Shown here: positions 7,462-15,050 of the stretch, in pieces
How the letters are laid out: each line of letters starts with the position of its first letter
Numbering within the stretch: position 1 is the stretch's first letter
Assembly: GCA_030066905.1 (NCBI GenBank)
Contig: JASJAR010000008.1
Location: 1 to 42,931, forward strand
Reading direction: 5' to 3'
DNA length: 42,931 nucleotides
Source of the DNA: Paracoccaceae bacterium
GTDB taxonomy: Bacteria; Pseudomonadota; Alphaproteobacteria; Rhodobacterales; Rhodobacteraceae
Position numbers and translations under genes: made by a program
Notes under the pieces: model-generated
Told to the model about the DNA's origin: nothing
Databases searched by the model: none
What the model saw: only the letters and a program-made list of their open reading frames with translations

Positions 7462-8457
7462 CTACCCCTCGCCCGCCTCGTAGGCCTCGATGATCGCGGC
7501 CACCAGCGGATGGCGGACGACGTCCTTCGAGGTGAAGTAGGAAAAGCTGATGCCGGACACGCCTTTGAGGAGCCGCTCGGCGTCGTGGAGCCCCGAGGAC
7601 ACGCCGCGCGGCAGGTCGATCTGGCTTCGGTCGCCGGTGACGACCATGCGGGAGCCTTCGCCGAGGCGGGTCAGAAACATCTTCATCTGCATCGAGGTGG
7701 CGTTCTGGGCCTCGTCGAGAACGACGAACGCGTTCGACAATGTGCGCCCGCGCATGAAGGCCAAAGGCGCGATCTCGATACGCTTGTCCTCGATGAGCTT
7801 TGTCACCTGCTTGCCGGGCAGGAAGTCGTTCAGCGCGTCGTAGAGCGGCTGCATGTAGGGGTCGACCTTGTCCTTCATGTCGCCGGGGAGGAACCCCAGC
7901 CGCTCGCCGGCCTCGACGGCGGGGCGGGAGAGAAGGATCTTGTCGACATGGCCGCCGAGAAACAGCGTTACCCCGACGGCGACCGCGAGATAGGTCTTGC
8001 CGGTGCCGGCAGGGCCGATGCCGAAGGCGAGCTCGTTTTCGAACAGCGCGCGGACATAGGCCTTCTGGGCCTCGGTGCGGGGCTCGACCGTCTTCTTGCG
8101 GGTCTTCAGTTCGATCCGCCCGCCCTGGAAGAGCTCCATCTGGTCGCCCGGCTCGGCCTCGGCGGCCATGCGAAGCTCGCCGTCGATCTCGCCGGCATCG
8201 AGGGGCCGGCCGGCTTCGAGCTTGGCGTAAAGCGCCTCGAGCACCCGGGCGGCCTCGGCCCGCGCCTCCGCTTCGCCGTGAATCGCGAGGAGATTGCCGC
8301 GCCTGAGGATATGCACGCCGGTGCCGTGCTCGACCTGGGCGAGGTTGCGGTCGAACTCGCCGCAGAGATCGATAAGCAGCCGGTTGTCGGGAAACTCCAG
8401 GAGCGTTTCGAGCCCCTGATCGGGCCCGGTTTCTTGCGGCACGGCGGATATGGGCAA
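7462..8457 (-). CDS. phoH: PhoH family ATPase
   Basis: A PhoH/PhoL-type P-loop ATPase thought to act in RNA metabolism; in many bacteria it is paired with YbeY. The 331-residue protein has an N-terminal KH-like region (residues about 20-80), Walker A GPAGTGKT (148-155) and Walker B AFVVLDEAQN (about 243-252). The start is probably TTG at 8457, because GGGAG lies 6 nt upstream on the minus strand and no ATG fits. It normally precedes ybeY directly; here plcP-btaAB and a nitroreductase on the opposite strand separate them. The Pho link in its name is historical, so proximity to a Pho-controlled operon may be coincidence. Confidence 0.93.
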   Translation of the reverse strand: MPISAVPQETGPDQGLETLLEFPDNRLLIDLCGEFDRNLAQVEHGTGVHILRRGNLLAIHGEAEARAEAARVLEALYAKLEAGRPLDAGEIDGELRMAAEAEPGDQMELFQGGRIELKTRKKTVEPRTEAQKAYVRALFENELAFGIGPAGTGKTYLAVAVGVTLFLGGHVDKILLSRPAVEAGERLGFLPGDMKDKVDPYMQPLYDALNDFLPGKQVTKLIEDKRIEIAPLAFMRGRTLSNAFVVLDEAQNATSMQMKMFLTRLGEGSRMVVTGDRSQIDLPRGVSSGLHDAERLLKGVSGISFSYFTSKDVVRHPLVAAIIEAYEAGEG

Positions 8458-8776
8458 TCAGCGCTCCCGGATTCGCATGTGGTTCATCGGATGCTGCCAA
8501 GCCCCCGACCGGGGCGCAAGACAATCTAGTCGATTGTCATCGCTCTTTGACCAGATGTTGCGGCTCGCGGGAGCGCGGGGGACGCCTGAGCGTTGAAAGC
8601 CGGCGCCGGCCCCGTTCGGGGCCGACGCGACCTTACAGCGAAAGACACTCTCTACGACGTACAAGCTCGGTCTTGATCGATATCGCCTGGCGGCGAGGTT
8701 CGAGCGGTTCCTGCTGCGGTCTATGGCTGATTCGCCGAGGGAGTTCTGTGATCGACCTCACAGAGCCCGGCCCGGA
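8458..8776. other. 319-bp intergenic region upstream of phoH
   Basis: No gene is seen. It must hold the phoH promoter on the minus strand, but I cannot place -35 and -10 boxes with confidence. Visible features are a GC-rich hairpin built from CGGCCCC and GGGGCCG near 8607-8624, a degenerate FNR-like sequence at 8673-8686, and a CRP-like palindrome at 8746-8763, listed separately. Confidence 0.5.
8746..8763. promoter_or_regulatory. CRP-consensus palindrome CTGTGA-N6-TCACAG
   Basis: CTGTGATCGACCTCACAG contains the textbook TGTGA-N6-TCACA arrangement (8747-8762). It lies 14 bp beyond the stop codon of the Crp-type gene and about 290 bp upstream of phoH. It may be a binding site for that regulator. 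It may equally be the stem of a weak terminator for the crp gene, although no T-run follows on the minus strand. Confidence 0.45.
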
Positions 8777-9430
8777 TCAGAAGAGGTCGGGCTGGGACAG
8801 GGCCTTCAGCGCCGCCCGGTCGGTGATCGTCAGCACCCCGCGCGGGGCCTCGACGATGCCGGCCTTCTTCCAGTCGCCGATGGTCTTCGACACTGCCTCC
8901 CGGGTCGCGCCCATGAACTCGGCGATCTCGGATTTCGACATATGGAGCGTCTCCGTGCCATCGGCGGTCAGATGCAGAAGCTTCCGCGCCAGCCGCGCCG
9001 AGAGCGGCAGGAACACCTGGTCGGCAAGCTGCGAGTTCATCCAGCGCATCCGCTGGCCCGCGAGGTGGATCATGTCGATCCCGAGCGCCGGATCGGCGCG
9101 GATCGCCTCGGTCATGTCCCTGTTTCTGATACGAAAAAGCCGGGTGTCTTCATGGGCCGTGGCCGTGGCGGTGCGCACGCCGGGGTCGAAGAAGGCGATT
9201 TCGCCGATGAGGTCGCCGGGCTTCAGGACATCGAGCGCAAGCTTGCGCCCGTCCTCGGAGACGACGCTGATTTCGAGCGCACCGTCGAGGATGGCGTAGA
9301 GCGCGTCGCCGTCGTCGCCCTGCTCGAAGAGGACCTCGCCCGCGCCGAGCCGCATCTCGCGGCCATGGGCCTCGATGGCGGTCCGAAGCGCCTCCGAAGC
9401 GCTAGAGAGAAAGCCGGTATCGGCCAGCAT
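8777..9430 (-). CDS. Crp/Fnr-family transcription regulator, cAMP-binding type
   Basis: A 217-residue activator/repressor with an N-terminal cyclic-nucleotide domain and a C-terminal winged helix. The phosphate-binding cassette reads GEIAFFDPGVRTATA (76-90), with Glu77, Arg86 and Thr87 placed as in cAMP-binding Crp proteins. The recognition helix GATREAV SK has Arg177, Glu178 and Lys182, aligning with Arg180, Glu181 and Arg185 of E. coli CRP. The protein has no cysteine at all, so it cannot be an iron-sulfur FNR. The start is ATG at 9430 with AGGA 8 nt upstream. A TGTGA-N6-TCACA site lies just beyond its stop, and a CHASE2-adenylate cyclase is encoded 23 kb away. Target genes are unknown. Confidence 0.88.
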   Translation of the reverse strand: MLADTGFLSSASEALRTAIEAHGREMRLGAGEVLFEQGDDGDALYAILDGALEISVVSEDGRKLALDVLKPGDLIGEIAFFDPGVRTATATAHEDTRLFRIRNRDMTEAIRADPALGIDMIHLAGQRMRWMNSQLADQVFLPLSARLARKLLHLTADGTETLHMSKSEIAEFMGATREAVSKTIGDWKKAGIVEAPRGVLTITDRAALKALSQPDLF

Positions 9431-9786
9431 CGCCGTTTTCCTGCCTGGCGGTACGGGCCCGCGCCGCACCTTCGCGATTGTGTCGTGCTGGCGAGGATGA
9501 TGACCGATCCCGGGCGCGGACCGCAATGTTTCCCGGACATCGGCGGAGGGAAACCGGGGCGGCCGGGGAGCGAGGGGCCGGCCCGAAGACGACATTGCCG
9601 CCGCACGATGTGCCGCGCCCGTTGCCCTTGGAGCGACCCACGCCCCGGACCTGATCCGGGGCAGGCTGGGTCAAGCCCGGGACGTGGGCCTGTTGGCTTG
9701 AAGCGGGGCGAAGAATGTCCGCTCGATGCCAAAACCGCTCCGCGGCCCGGTTCACCCCGTGGGCCGTCCGCTCTAGGCTGCCGCCC
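9431..9786. repeat. Divergent intergenic region with a composite palindromic repeat
   Basis: No gene is convincing here. A repeat unit at 9642-9683 consists of GCCCCGGACCTGATCCGGGGC (9642-9662, one base over twenty only as a palindrome pair) followed by GGGTCAAGCCCGGGAC (9668-9683). This is the same family as at 7132-7400 and 32484-32693. Unlike most copies it lies between divergent genes, so bidirectional termination would not explain it. Confidence 0.7.
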
Positions 9787-10239
9787 GTGACCGGACCCGA
9801 ATTCTCAGACGCGACCGTCGCCCGCGCCTTCGCGGACCTGCCGGCGCAGGTGCGGCCGGCCCTTCTGGCGGTGCGCGCCCTCGTCTTCGAGGTGGCGGCC
9901 GAGACCGAGGGGGTCGGGGCCATCGAGGAAACGCTGAAATGGGGCCAGCCGGCCTATCTGACGCGCAAGACCGGGGCCGGGTCGACGCTGCGGCTCGGCG
10001 CGGCGGCGGTCTTCGTTCATTGCCAGACGACGATCCTTTCGGATGTGGCCCGGGCCTTTCCCGAAGCGTTCGCCTATGAGGACAACCGGGCGGCGCGGTT
10101 CGACCCGGCCGCCCCGCCAAAGGTGCCGCTGCGGGCGCTGATCCGGACCGCGCTCACCTATCACCTTGCGAAACGGCGCGGTGCCGGCGCCCCGGCGAGG
10201 AGCCAGAGCATCAACGTCATCTCGCCGACGAAGGTGTAG
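9787..10239 (+). CDS. DUF1801 domain protein (YdhG-like)
   Basis: About 150 residues with the DUF1801 pattern: an N-terminal helix region (VARAFADLPAQVRPALLAVR), the conserved ETLKWGQPAYLT (about 57-68) and a strand-rich core, then AALIRT-like basic helices (PLRALIRTALTYHLAKRR). Function in the family is not established. The start is uncertain: I chose GTG at 9787 because the domain begins shortly after it; an in-frame ATG at 9715 would add 24 atypical residues. The last 79 bp overlap the convergent DUF4386 gene, so the C-terminal tail after LAKRR may not be conserved. Confidence 0.7.
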   Translation: MTGPEFSDATVARAFADLPAQVRPALLAVRALVFEVAAETEGVGAIEETLKWGQPAYLTRKTGAGSTLRLGAAAVFVHCQTTILSDVARAFPEAFAYEDNRAARFDPAAPPKVPLRALIRTALTYHLAKRRGAGAPARSQSINVISPTKV

Positions 10240-10817
10240 GGGGCGAAGCGGAACACCGTCTGGGGGAGCGCGAAGGCGATGAGACTGTCGACGAGGTAGC
10301 CGAGACCCGCAATCGCCAGCAATGCGGCGAGGACCTGCCGCAAGAGCCCTCCGCCCCAGATCAACCGGGCGAGCAGCAGCAGATGGGCAGCGAAGAGGGC
10401 GAAGGCGGCGTCCCAGATCGCACGGTAGCGGCCGAGGGCGGCCTCCACCGCCGAGACGCCGGTTGTGCCGGCCGGGATTTCTCCGGTGACGGCGAGGGCC
10501 TGCCAGATCTGGAGTTGCGCGAGGGCGAAAAGCGCGACATAGGCGAGCCGTGCCGCGGCGGTGAGCGCGGAGAGCCGTGGAGCGGCGGGGCGAAAGAGCG
10601 CCCAGAGGGCCGCCGCGACGACGATATCCATCAATGCCACGACCCGCTGGGCGAGGCCGAGGCGGAGAAGGCCGCGGGGCACGGCTTCGGGCCAGCCGGG
10701 ACCCGCGACATCGGCCAGGAGGGTCTCATCGAAAGCCCCCAGCAATGCGGCAGCGGTCATCGCCAGATAGGCGAGACCGGCGATCCGGGCGGTTCCGCGG
10801 GCGGTGGGGTCGTCCAA
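10161..10817 (-). CDS. DUF4386 family membrane protein
   Basis: A 218-residue integral membrane protein with about six hydrophobic segments (around residues 10-30, 55-75, 85-108, 130-152, 158-180 and 193-210). The N-terminal RIAGLAYLAMTAAALLG and the LLARLIWGGGLLRQVL / GLGYLVDSL arrangement fit DUF4386. No catalytic motif is visible and the role is unknown. It overlaps the tail of the DUF1801 gene from the opposite strand. It starts 141 bp from the divergent ArsR-SRPBCC gene, so the two may share an upstream control region. Confidence 0.75.
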   Translation of the reverse strand: MDDPTARGTARIAGLAYLAMTAAALLGAFDETLLADVAGPGWPEAVPRGLLRLGLAQRVVALMDIVVAAALWALFRPAAPRLSALTAAARLAYVALFALAQLQIWQALAVTGEIPAGTTGVSAVEAALGRYRAIWDAAFALFAAHLLLLARLIWGGGLLRQVLAALLAIAGLGYLVDSLIAFALPQTVFRFAPYTFVGEMTLMLWLLAGAPAPRRFAR

Positions 10818-10957
10818 GGCGGGCTCCCTTTCAAGAGGTGTCGCGGCAGTCTAGGCCGGTCCGTCTGCCAGGGACTGACCGCCGGCAGGTCGCGTCCGCC
10901 CCGGTCGCCCCCCTTGTCATTCCACCAATGAGTTGATCGAACGCCCCCATCGTGTTA

Positions 10958-10975
10958 TTCAATCATATGGTTGAA
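10958..10975. promoter_or_regulatory. ArsR-type operator overlapping the start codon
   Basis: TTCAATCATATGGTTGAA is an 18-bp near-perfect dyad (one mismatched pair). The presumed ATG of the ArsR-SRPBCC gene (10967) lies within it. Binding of the encoded regulator here would block its own expression. The dyad is seen; the regulator that binds it is inferred from position. Confidence 0.6.
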
Positions 10976-11734
10976 CGAGAATCGGACCGGCTCACCGCCA
11001 CCCTCAAGGCCGCCGCCGACCCCAACCGGCGGGCGATCCTGACGCTTCTGGCCCAGGAGGGCCCGCTCCGGGTCACCGACCTTGCCGCGCGGTTCCCGAT
11101 CAGCCTCAACGCCGTGTCAAAGCACATAAAAACCCTTGAGGCAGCCGGGCTCGTCACCCGGCGCACCGACTGGCGCGCACACCTCATCGAGCTGAACCCC
11201 GGGCCCCTGGCCGAGATCGACCGCTGGTTCGACGACTTGCGCTCGATCTGGTCGCTGAGGCTCGAAGAACTCTCACGCCTACTCATGGAGGACCACGACA
11301 TGATCGATCAGATGACCGAACTTGCCCTGGAGGTGTCACACCATATTCCGGCGCCGCGCGAAAAGGTGTTCGACGCCTGGCTCGACCCGAAAATGCTCGC
11401 CAAGTTCATGACCCCCGGCCCGAACATGTCGGTGCCGACGGCGACGAGCGACGCGCGTGTCGGCGGCCGGTTTCTCGTCGTGATGCGCGCCGGCGACAAC
11501 GACATGCCGCACGCGGGCACCTACCGCGAAATCCGCCGGCCCGAGCGGCTGGTCTTCACCTGGGAAAGCCCGTTCTCGCAAGCGGAAGGCTCCACCGTGA
11601 CCCTCGATTTCGCCGAAAGCGGCGGCGGCACCGACGTCACCCTCCGCCATGTCCGCTTCGAGACCGAGGAAGCCCGGGACAACCACAAAGGCGGCTGGAG
11701 CGCGATCCTCGCCGCACTGGAGGGGGCCGTCTGA
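10967..11734 (+). CDS. ArsR-family repressor fused to an SRPBCC (AHSA1-like) domain
   Basis: A 255-residue two-domain protein. Residues about 1-105 form an ArsR winged helix (AAADPNRRAILTLLAQEG, then recognition region ISLNAVSKHIKTLEAAGLV). Residues about 115-255 form an SRPBCC/START-like domain (VSHHIPAPREKVFDAWLDP, then GTYREIRRPERLVFTWES and the terminal HKGGWSAILAALEG). In many bacteria these are two adjacent genes. Here they form one frame, but an internal GGAGG (11287-11291) lies 8 nt before an in-frame ATG at 11300, exactly at the start of the second domain, so a free SRPBCC protein may also be made. A GTG at 10952 is an alternative start. Ligand and targets are unknown. Confidence 0.85.
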   Translation: MVERESDRLTATLKAAADPNRRAILTLLAQEGPLRVTDLAARFPISLNAVSKHIKTLEAAGLVTRRTDWRAHLIELNPGPLAEIDRWFDDLRSIWSLRLEELSRLLMEDHDMIDQMTELALEVSHHIPAPREKVFDAWLDPKMLAKFMTPGPNMSVPTATSDARVGGRFLVVMRAGDNDMPHAGTYREIRRPERLVFTWESPFSQAEGSTVTLDFAESGGGTDVTLRHVRFETEEARDNHKGGWSAILAALEGAV

Positions 11735-11835
11735 GGCGTTGGCGGCCGAAGCGCTCGAACTGACCCAGATCGCGGCAGCATCGCCGACGATGCTCGCACC
11801 GGCGCTGTTATCGCGCGCACCGCACCATGGCCCTT

Positions 11836-11890
11836 CATCTTGGCGAAAATACCGCGGGGGAGCCGCGTAAGCGGCGGGGGCAGCGCCCCC
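11836..11890 (-). terminator. Probable miaB terminator region with two hairpins
   Basis: Downstream of miaB on the minus strand lie hairpins GGGGGC/GCCCCC (11876-11881 with 11885-11890) and CCGC-GTAA-GCGG (11863-11874), then TATTTTCGCC (about 11852-11843). The plus-strand reading CTTCATCTTGGCGAAAATAC is, from memory, a phrase repeated in Rhodobacteraceae intergenic regions; a weaker relative lies near 28591. The rest of 11735-11903 holds nothing recognisable. Confidence 0.5.
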
Positions 11891-11903
11891 GGCCCCCCTT
11901 GCG

Positions 11904-13217
11904 TCAGCGCGCGGCGCCCACAACCTCGCCGCCGAGCGAGTTCGGCGCGCTGTCGATGATCCGCACCGGGGCGAGATCGCCGCGTCCGACGGTGTCCGAG
12001 GTCACATGGACCGCATGGAGATGTTCGGACTTCCCCACCCATTGTCCGGGCTCGCGGCCGGGCTTTTCGAAGAGCACGTGCACCTCGCGGCCGACCATCG
12101 CCTCCTGGGCCGCGCGCTGCTGGTCTTTCAGGAGGGCCTGGAGCCGCGCGAGCCGGTCGGCCTTGACCTCCTCGGCCACCTCGTCGCGTTCGGCCGCCGG
12201 GGTGCCGGGGCGCGCGGAATACTTGAACGAATAGGCCTGGCCGTAGCCCACCGCCTCGACGAGCCGCAGCGTGTCCTCGAAATCGGCCTCCGTCTCGCCC
12301 GGGAACCCGACGATGAAATCCCCCGACAACAAAAGATCGGGCCGGGCCGCGCGCAGGCGGGCGATGATGTCGAGATAGTCCGCCGCATTGTGCTTGCGGT
12401 TCATCGCCTTGAGGATCCGGTCCGAGCCCGATTGCACCGGCAGGTGGAGATAGGGCATGAGCTTGTCGCAGGTCCCATGGGCGGCGATGAGGGCGTCGTC
12501 CATGTCATTGGGATGCGAGGTGGTGAAGCGGATGCGTGCGAGCCCGTCGAGCTCCGAAAGCGCCCAGATGAGCCCCGCAAGCCCACCGGCATGGCCGTGA
12601 TAGGCGTTGACGTTCTGGCCCAGAAGCGTGATCTCGCGGACCCCGCGCTCGACGAGTTCCTGCGCCTCGGCAAGCACCCGCGCGGCGGGCCGGCTGACCT
12701 CGGCGCCGCGGGTATAGGGCACGACGCAGAAGGCGCAGAACTTGTCGCAGCCCTCCTGGACGGTCAGAAACGCCGTCGGCCCGCGTGCCGCCTTGGGGCG
12801 GGCGGCGAGGTGGTCGAACTTATCCTCCTGCGGAAACTCCGTCAGCACCGCCCGCTCCCCGGCCCGGGTCGCGGCCTCCATCTGGGGCAGCCTGTGATAG
12901 GCCTGGGGGCCGACGACAAGATCGACGAGCGGCTGGCGGGCGACGATCTCCTCGCCCTCGGCCTGGGCGACGCAGCCGGCGACACCGATCTTCAGATCGG
13001 GGTTCTCGGCCTTCAGGGGCTTCAGGCGCCCGAGTTCGGAATAGACCTTCTCGGCCGCTTTCTCGCGGATGTGGCAGGTGTTGAGAAGGATCATGTCCGC
13101 GCCCTCAGGCGCATCCACGGTCTCGTAGCCCGCCGGGGCCAGTGCCTCGGCCATCCGCTCGCTGTCGTAAACGTTCATCTGACAGCCATAGGTCTTGATG
13201 TAGAGCTTCTTCGCCAT
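11904..13217 (-). CDS. miaB: tRNA-2-methylthio-N6-isopentenyladenosine-37 methylthiotransferase
   Basis: A radical-SAM enzyme that adds the 2-methylthio group to i6A37 of tRNAs. The 437-residue protein has the UPF0004 domain with cysteines in [16 protein letters not shown] and AGCVAQAEG. The radical-SAM motif [15 protein letters not shown] lies at about 150-164, with NVNAYHG and GFPGETE further on, and a C-terminal TRAM domain (about 375-435). Start ATG at 13217 gives the standard [15 protein letters not shown]; a longer frame adds seven unlikely residues. In relatives it heads the miaB-phoH-ybeY block, but here about 3.4 kb with other genes separates it from phoH. Confidence 0.96.
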   Translation of the reverse strand: MAKKLYIKTYGCQMNVYDSERMAEALAPAGYETVDAPEGADMILLNTCHIREKAAEKVYSELGRLKPLKAENPDLKIGVAGCVAQAEGEEIVARQPLVDLVVGPQAYHRLPQMEAATRAGERAVLTEFPQEDKFDHLAARPKAARGPTAFLTVQEGCDKFCAFCVVPYTRGAEVSRPAARVLAEAQELVERGVREITLLGQNVNAYHGHAGGLAGLIWALSELDGLARIRFTTSHPNDMDDALIAAHGTCDKLMPYLHLPVQSGSDRILKAMNRKHNAADYLDIIARLRAARPDLLLSGDFIVGFPGETEADFEDTLRLVEAVGYGQAYSFKYSARPGTPAAERDEVAEEVKADRLARLQALLKDQQRAAQEAMVGREVHVLFEKPGREPGQWVGKSEHLHAVHVTSDTVGRGDLAPVRIIDSAPNSLGGEVVGAAR

Positions 13218-13318
13218 GGACCGAGGGGATAGCCGCAACCGGACGGCCCCGCAACGCTTGCCTCCGCCGGCGGTTTTGGCGAGGCTGGCGGGAACCGGCG
13301 GGAGACCGAAACAGGCCG

Positions 13319-14185
13319 ATGTACTACGCCTCTGCGAAGGAATTCCAGAAGACTGCGACAGCGGCGCTCGGAACCGGACCCGTGGCCATCGTGGTCGCCG
13401 AGGACGATGTCGAGATCGAAACGACGATCCGGCACAACCTGATTTCGGGGTTCAGGACGGTGGTACTTTTCGCGCCGGATGCCATCCCGCTGGCCGAGGG
13501 GCTTCGGGGCGTCGTCCACCGGGTCCGGTTCGACACGCTGGCCCCGGATGCGGTGACGGAGGCGGTCAACGCGGTGATCGAGGCGGCGCCGGAGGGCACC
13601 TGGCTCAGTTACGGCTATAACGCGGAGTATCTTTTCTACCCCTTTGCCGAGACCCGGACGGTGGGCGAAATGCTCGCCTTTCACGCCGAGGAGCGCCGCG
13701 AGGCGATGCTGGCCTATGTCATCGATCTTTATGCCGCCGACCTCGATGCCGCGGAGAACGCCGTTTCGCTCGACGACGCCCATCTCGACCGGACGGGATA
13801 TTACGCGCTCGGCCGCGACGGGCCCGACGGCCTGCCGCTCGACCGGCAGCTCGACTTCTTCGGCGGCCTCAGATGGCGCTACGAGGAGCACATCCCCGAG
13901 ACGCGCCGGAAGATCGACCGGATTGCGCTGTTCCGGGCCAGAAGGGGGCTGCGGCTCCTCGACGGGTACCTGCTTAACGACGACGAGCTCAACACCTATG
14001 CCTGCCCATGGCACAACAACCTGACCGCGGCGATCTGCTCGTTCCGGACCGCCAAGGCGCTTCGGTCGAACCCCGGCAGCCGGTACGAGATCGACGGGTT
14101 TCATTGGCACAATTCGGTGCGGTTCGAGTGGGACAGCCGCCAGCTTCTCGACCTGGGGCTGATGGAACCCGGCCAGTGGTTCTGA
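13319..14185 (+). CDS. Unassigned protein, possibly glycosyltransferase-like
   Basis: I do not recognise this 288-residue protein. The N-terminus [20 protein letters not shown] followed by [11 protein letters not shown] resembles the first strands of a GT-A glycosyltransferase (DUF4422/GT92-like), and [14 protein letters not shown] gives an acidic/aromatic patch. The C-terminal third is aromatic and His-rich ([21 protein letters not shown], then [16 protein letters not shown]), which suggests a conserved fold rather than a chance frame. It has no signal peptide or membrane segment. ATG at 13319 is the first good start, with only a weak upstream GGGAG. It is divergent from miaB and convergent with the GntR gene. 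Confidence 0.7.
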   Translation: MYYASAKEFQKTATAALGTGPVAIVVAEDDVEIETTIRHNLISGFRTVVLFAPDAIPLAEGLRGVVHRVRFDTLAPDAVTEAVNAVIEAAPEGTWLSYGYNAEYLFYPFAETRTVGEMLAFHAEERREAMLAYVIDLYAADLDAAENAVSLDDAHLDRTGYYALGRDGPDGLPLDRQLDFFGGLRWRYEEHIPETRRKIDRIALFRARRGLRLLDGYLLNDDELNTYACPWHNNLTAAICSFRTAKALRSNPGSRYEIDGFHWHNSVRFEWDSRQLLDLGLMEPGQWF

Positions 14186-14223
14186 CCGCCGGGTGCGCCG
14201 GCGACGGCGCGGGACCGGGCGGG

Positions 14224-14243
14224 GCGCCCCGCCTTCGGGGCGC
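14224..14243. terminator. Hairpin between convergent genes
   Basis: GCGCCCC (14224-14230) pairs perfectly with GGGGCGC (14237-14243) around the loop GCCTTC. It lies between the stop codons of the unassigned gene (plus) and the GntR gene (minus), so it may end both transcripts. No T-run follows. Confidence 0.4.
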
Positions 14244-14255
14244 AGGCGACGTCGC

Positions 14256-14933
14256 TCAGCCCGCGTCCTTGATCGCGTCGGCCGCGGCGATGTCCTCGAC
14301 GCTTTCGGAATAGGTTTCCCGGGTCCGCCCGATATGGGCCTCGAGGATCGCGTAAATCTCCGCCCGGCTGCCCTCGGCGAAAACGTCGCGCAGCGCGATA
14401 TGCTCCTCGAACGACAATTGCGTATGCATCGGCTTGACCGCGAGATGGGTCCTGAGTGCTGCGATCTTGCCGGCGTAGCGGCCATAGCTGTCCTTCAGAT
14501 AGGCGTTGCCGCAATGGCGGAAGAAGGCTTCGTGGAACTCGGTGTCGAGCTGGAGATATGCGCGGGTGTCGCCCCTGGCGCGGACACCGGCCATCCGCTC
14601 GACGATCGCGGCGATCTCGGCCACGAGGGCGGACCGGTTGCGGGTGACGGCGAGGTCGAGCGCGGCGGATTCGATGGCGAGGCGGAATTCGCACATCTCG
14701 ATCACCTCGCGCGCGCTCAGCGAGAACACATAGGCGCCGCGCTGGGGCAGGATGGTGACGAGGCCTTCCGACCTAAGTTGCACGAGGGATTCGCGGACCG
14801 GGGTCTTCGAAACGTCGAGTTCCTCGGCGAGCTGGCGTTCCGAAAGCGAGGCACCGAGCTCAAGGTCGCCCGACACGATGCGGCCGCGCAGATGCTCCAG
14901 CACCGTTTCGGTCAGCGACTTCGGACGCTCCAT
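14256..14933 (-). CDS. GntR-family regulator with FCD domain
   Basis: A 225-residue repressor. The N-terminal winged helix reads TETVLEHLRGRIVSGDLELG (about 7-26), then LSERQLAEELDVSKTPVRES and LRSEGLVTILPQRGAYV. The C-terminal FCD domain has the metal/ligand pocket pattern with Asp and His residues in LDTEFHEAFFRHCGNAYL and HIALRDVF...ILEAHI. Start ATG at 14933 gives MERPKSLTETV; a longer frame would run through the divergent promoter. It is transcribed away from the lactonase-ABC-transporter operon and very likely represses it, with a pathway acid as inducer. Confidence 0.88.
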   Translation of the reverse strand: MERPKSLTETVLEHLRGRIVSGDLELGASLSERQLAEELDVSKTPVRESLVQLRSEGLVTILPQRGAYVFSLSAREVIEMCEFRLAIESAALDLAVTRNRSALVAEIAAIVERMAGVRARGDTRAYLQLDTEFHEAFFRHCGNAYLKDSYGRYAGKIAALRTHLAVKPMHTQLSFEEHIALRDVFAEGSRAEIYAILEAHIGRTRETYSESVEDIAAADAIKDAG

Positions 14934-14977
14934 CTGCGGCAAGGCGTCTCTCCCCCTTCGGCTGCTCTTTCGGCGTG

Positions 14978-15014
14978 TTGACTGAAGTATCATATCTGAT
15001 ATACCAGTTGTCAA
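14978..15014 (+). promoter_or_regulatory. Promoter of the sugar operon with overlapping GntR operator
   Basis: On the plus strand TTGACT (14978-14983), a 16-bp spacer and TATACC (15000-15005) form a plausible sigma-70 promoter for the genes from 15051 on. The spacer and -10 contain the palindrome ATATCTGATAT (14992-15002), and TTGAC/GTCAA (14978-14982, 15010-15014) form outer arms around nearly the same centre. Binding of the divergently encoded GntR protein here would shut the promoter. The boxes are seen; binding is inferred. Confidence 0.55.
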
Positions 15015-15050
15015 TGAAGAAGGCTTTCATGCCTCTCGGGGGGGAATCGA

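Noticed and set aside
8673..8686. FNR-like sequence TTGATCGATATCGC upstream of phoH
   Set aside because: Two of ten conserved positions differ in the second half-site; likely chance in view of the perfect boxes at 41 kb.
9715..9786. Longer DUF1801 start at 9715
   Set aside because: The added residues are Arg/Ser-rich, unlike the family, and lie in a repeat-flanked intergenic zone.
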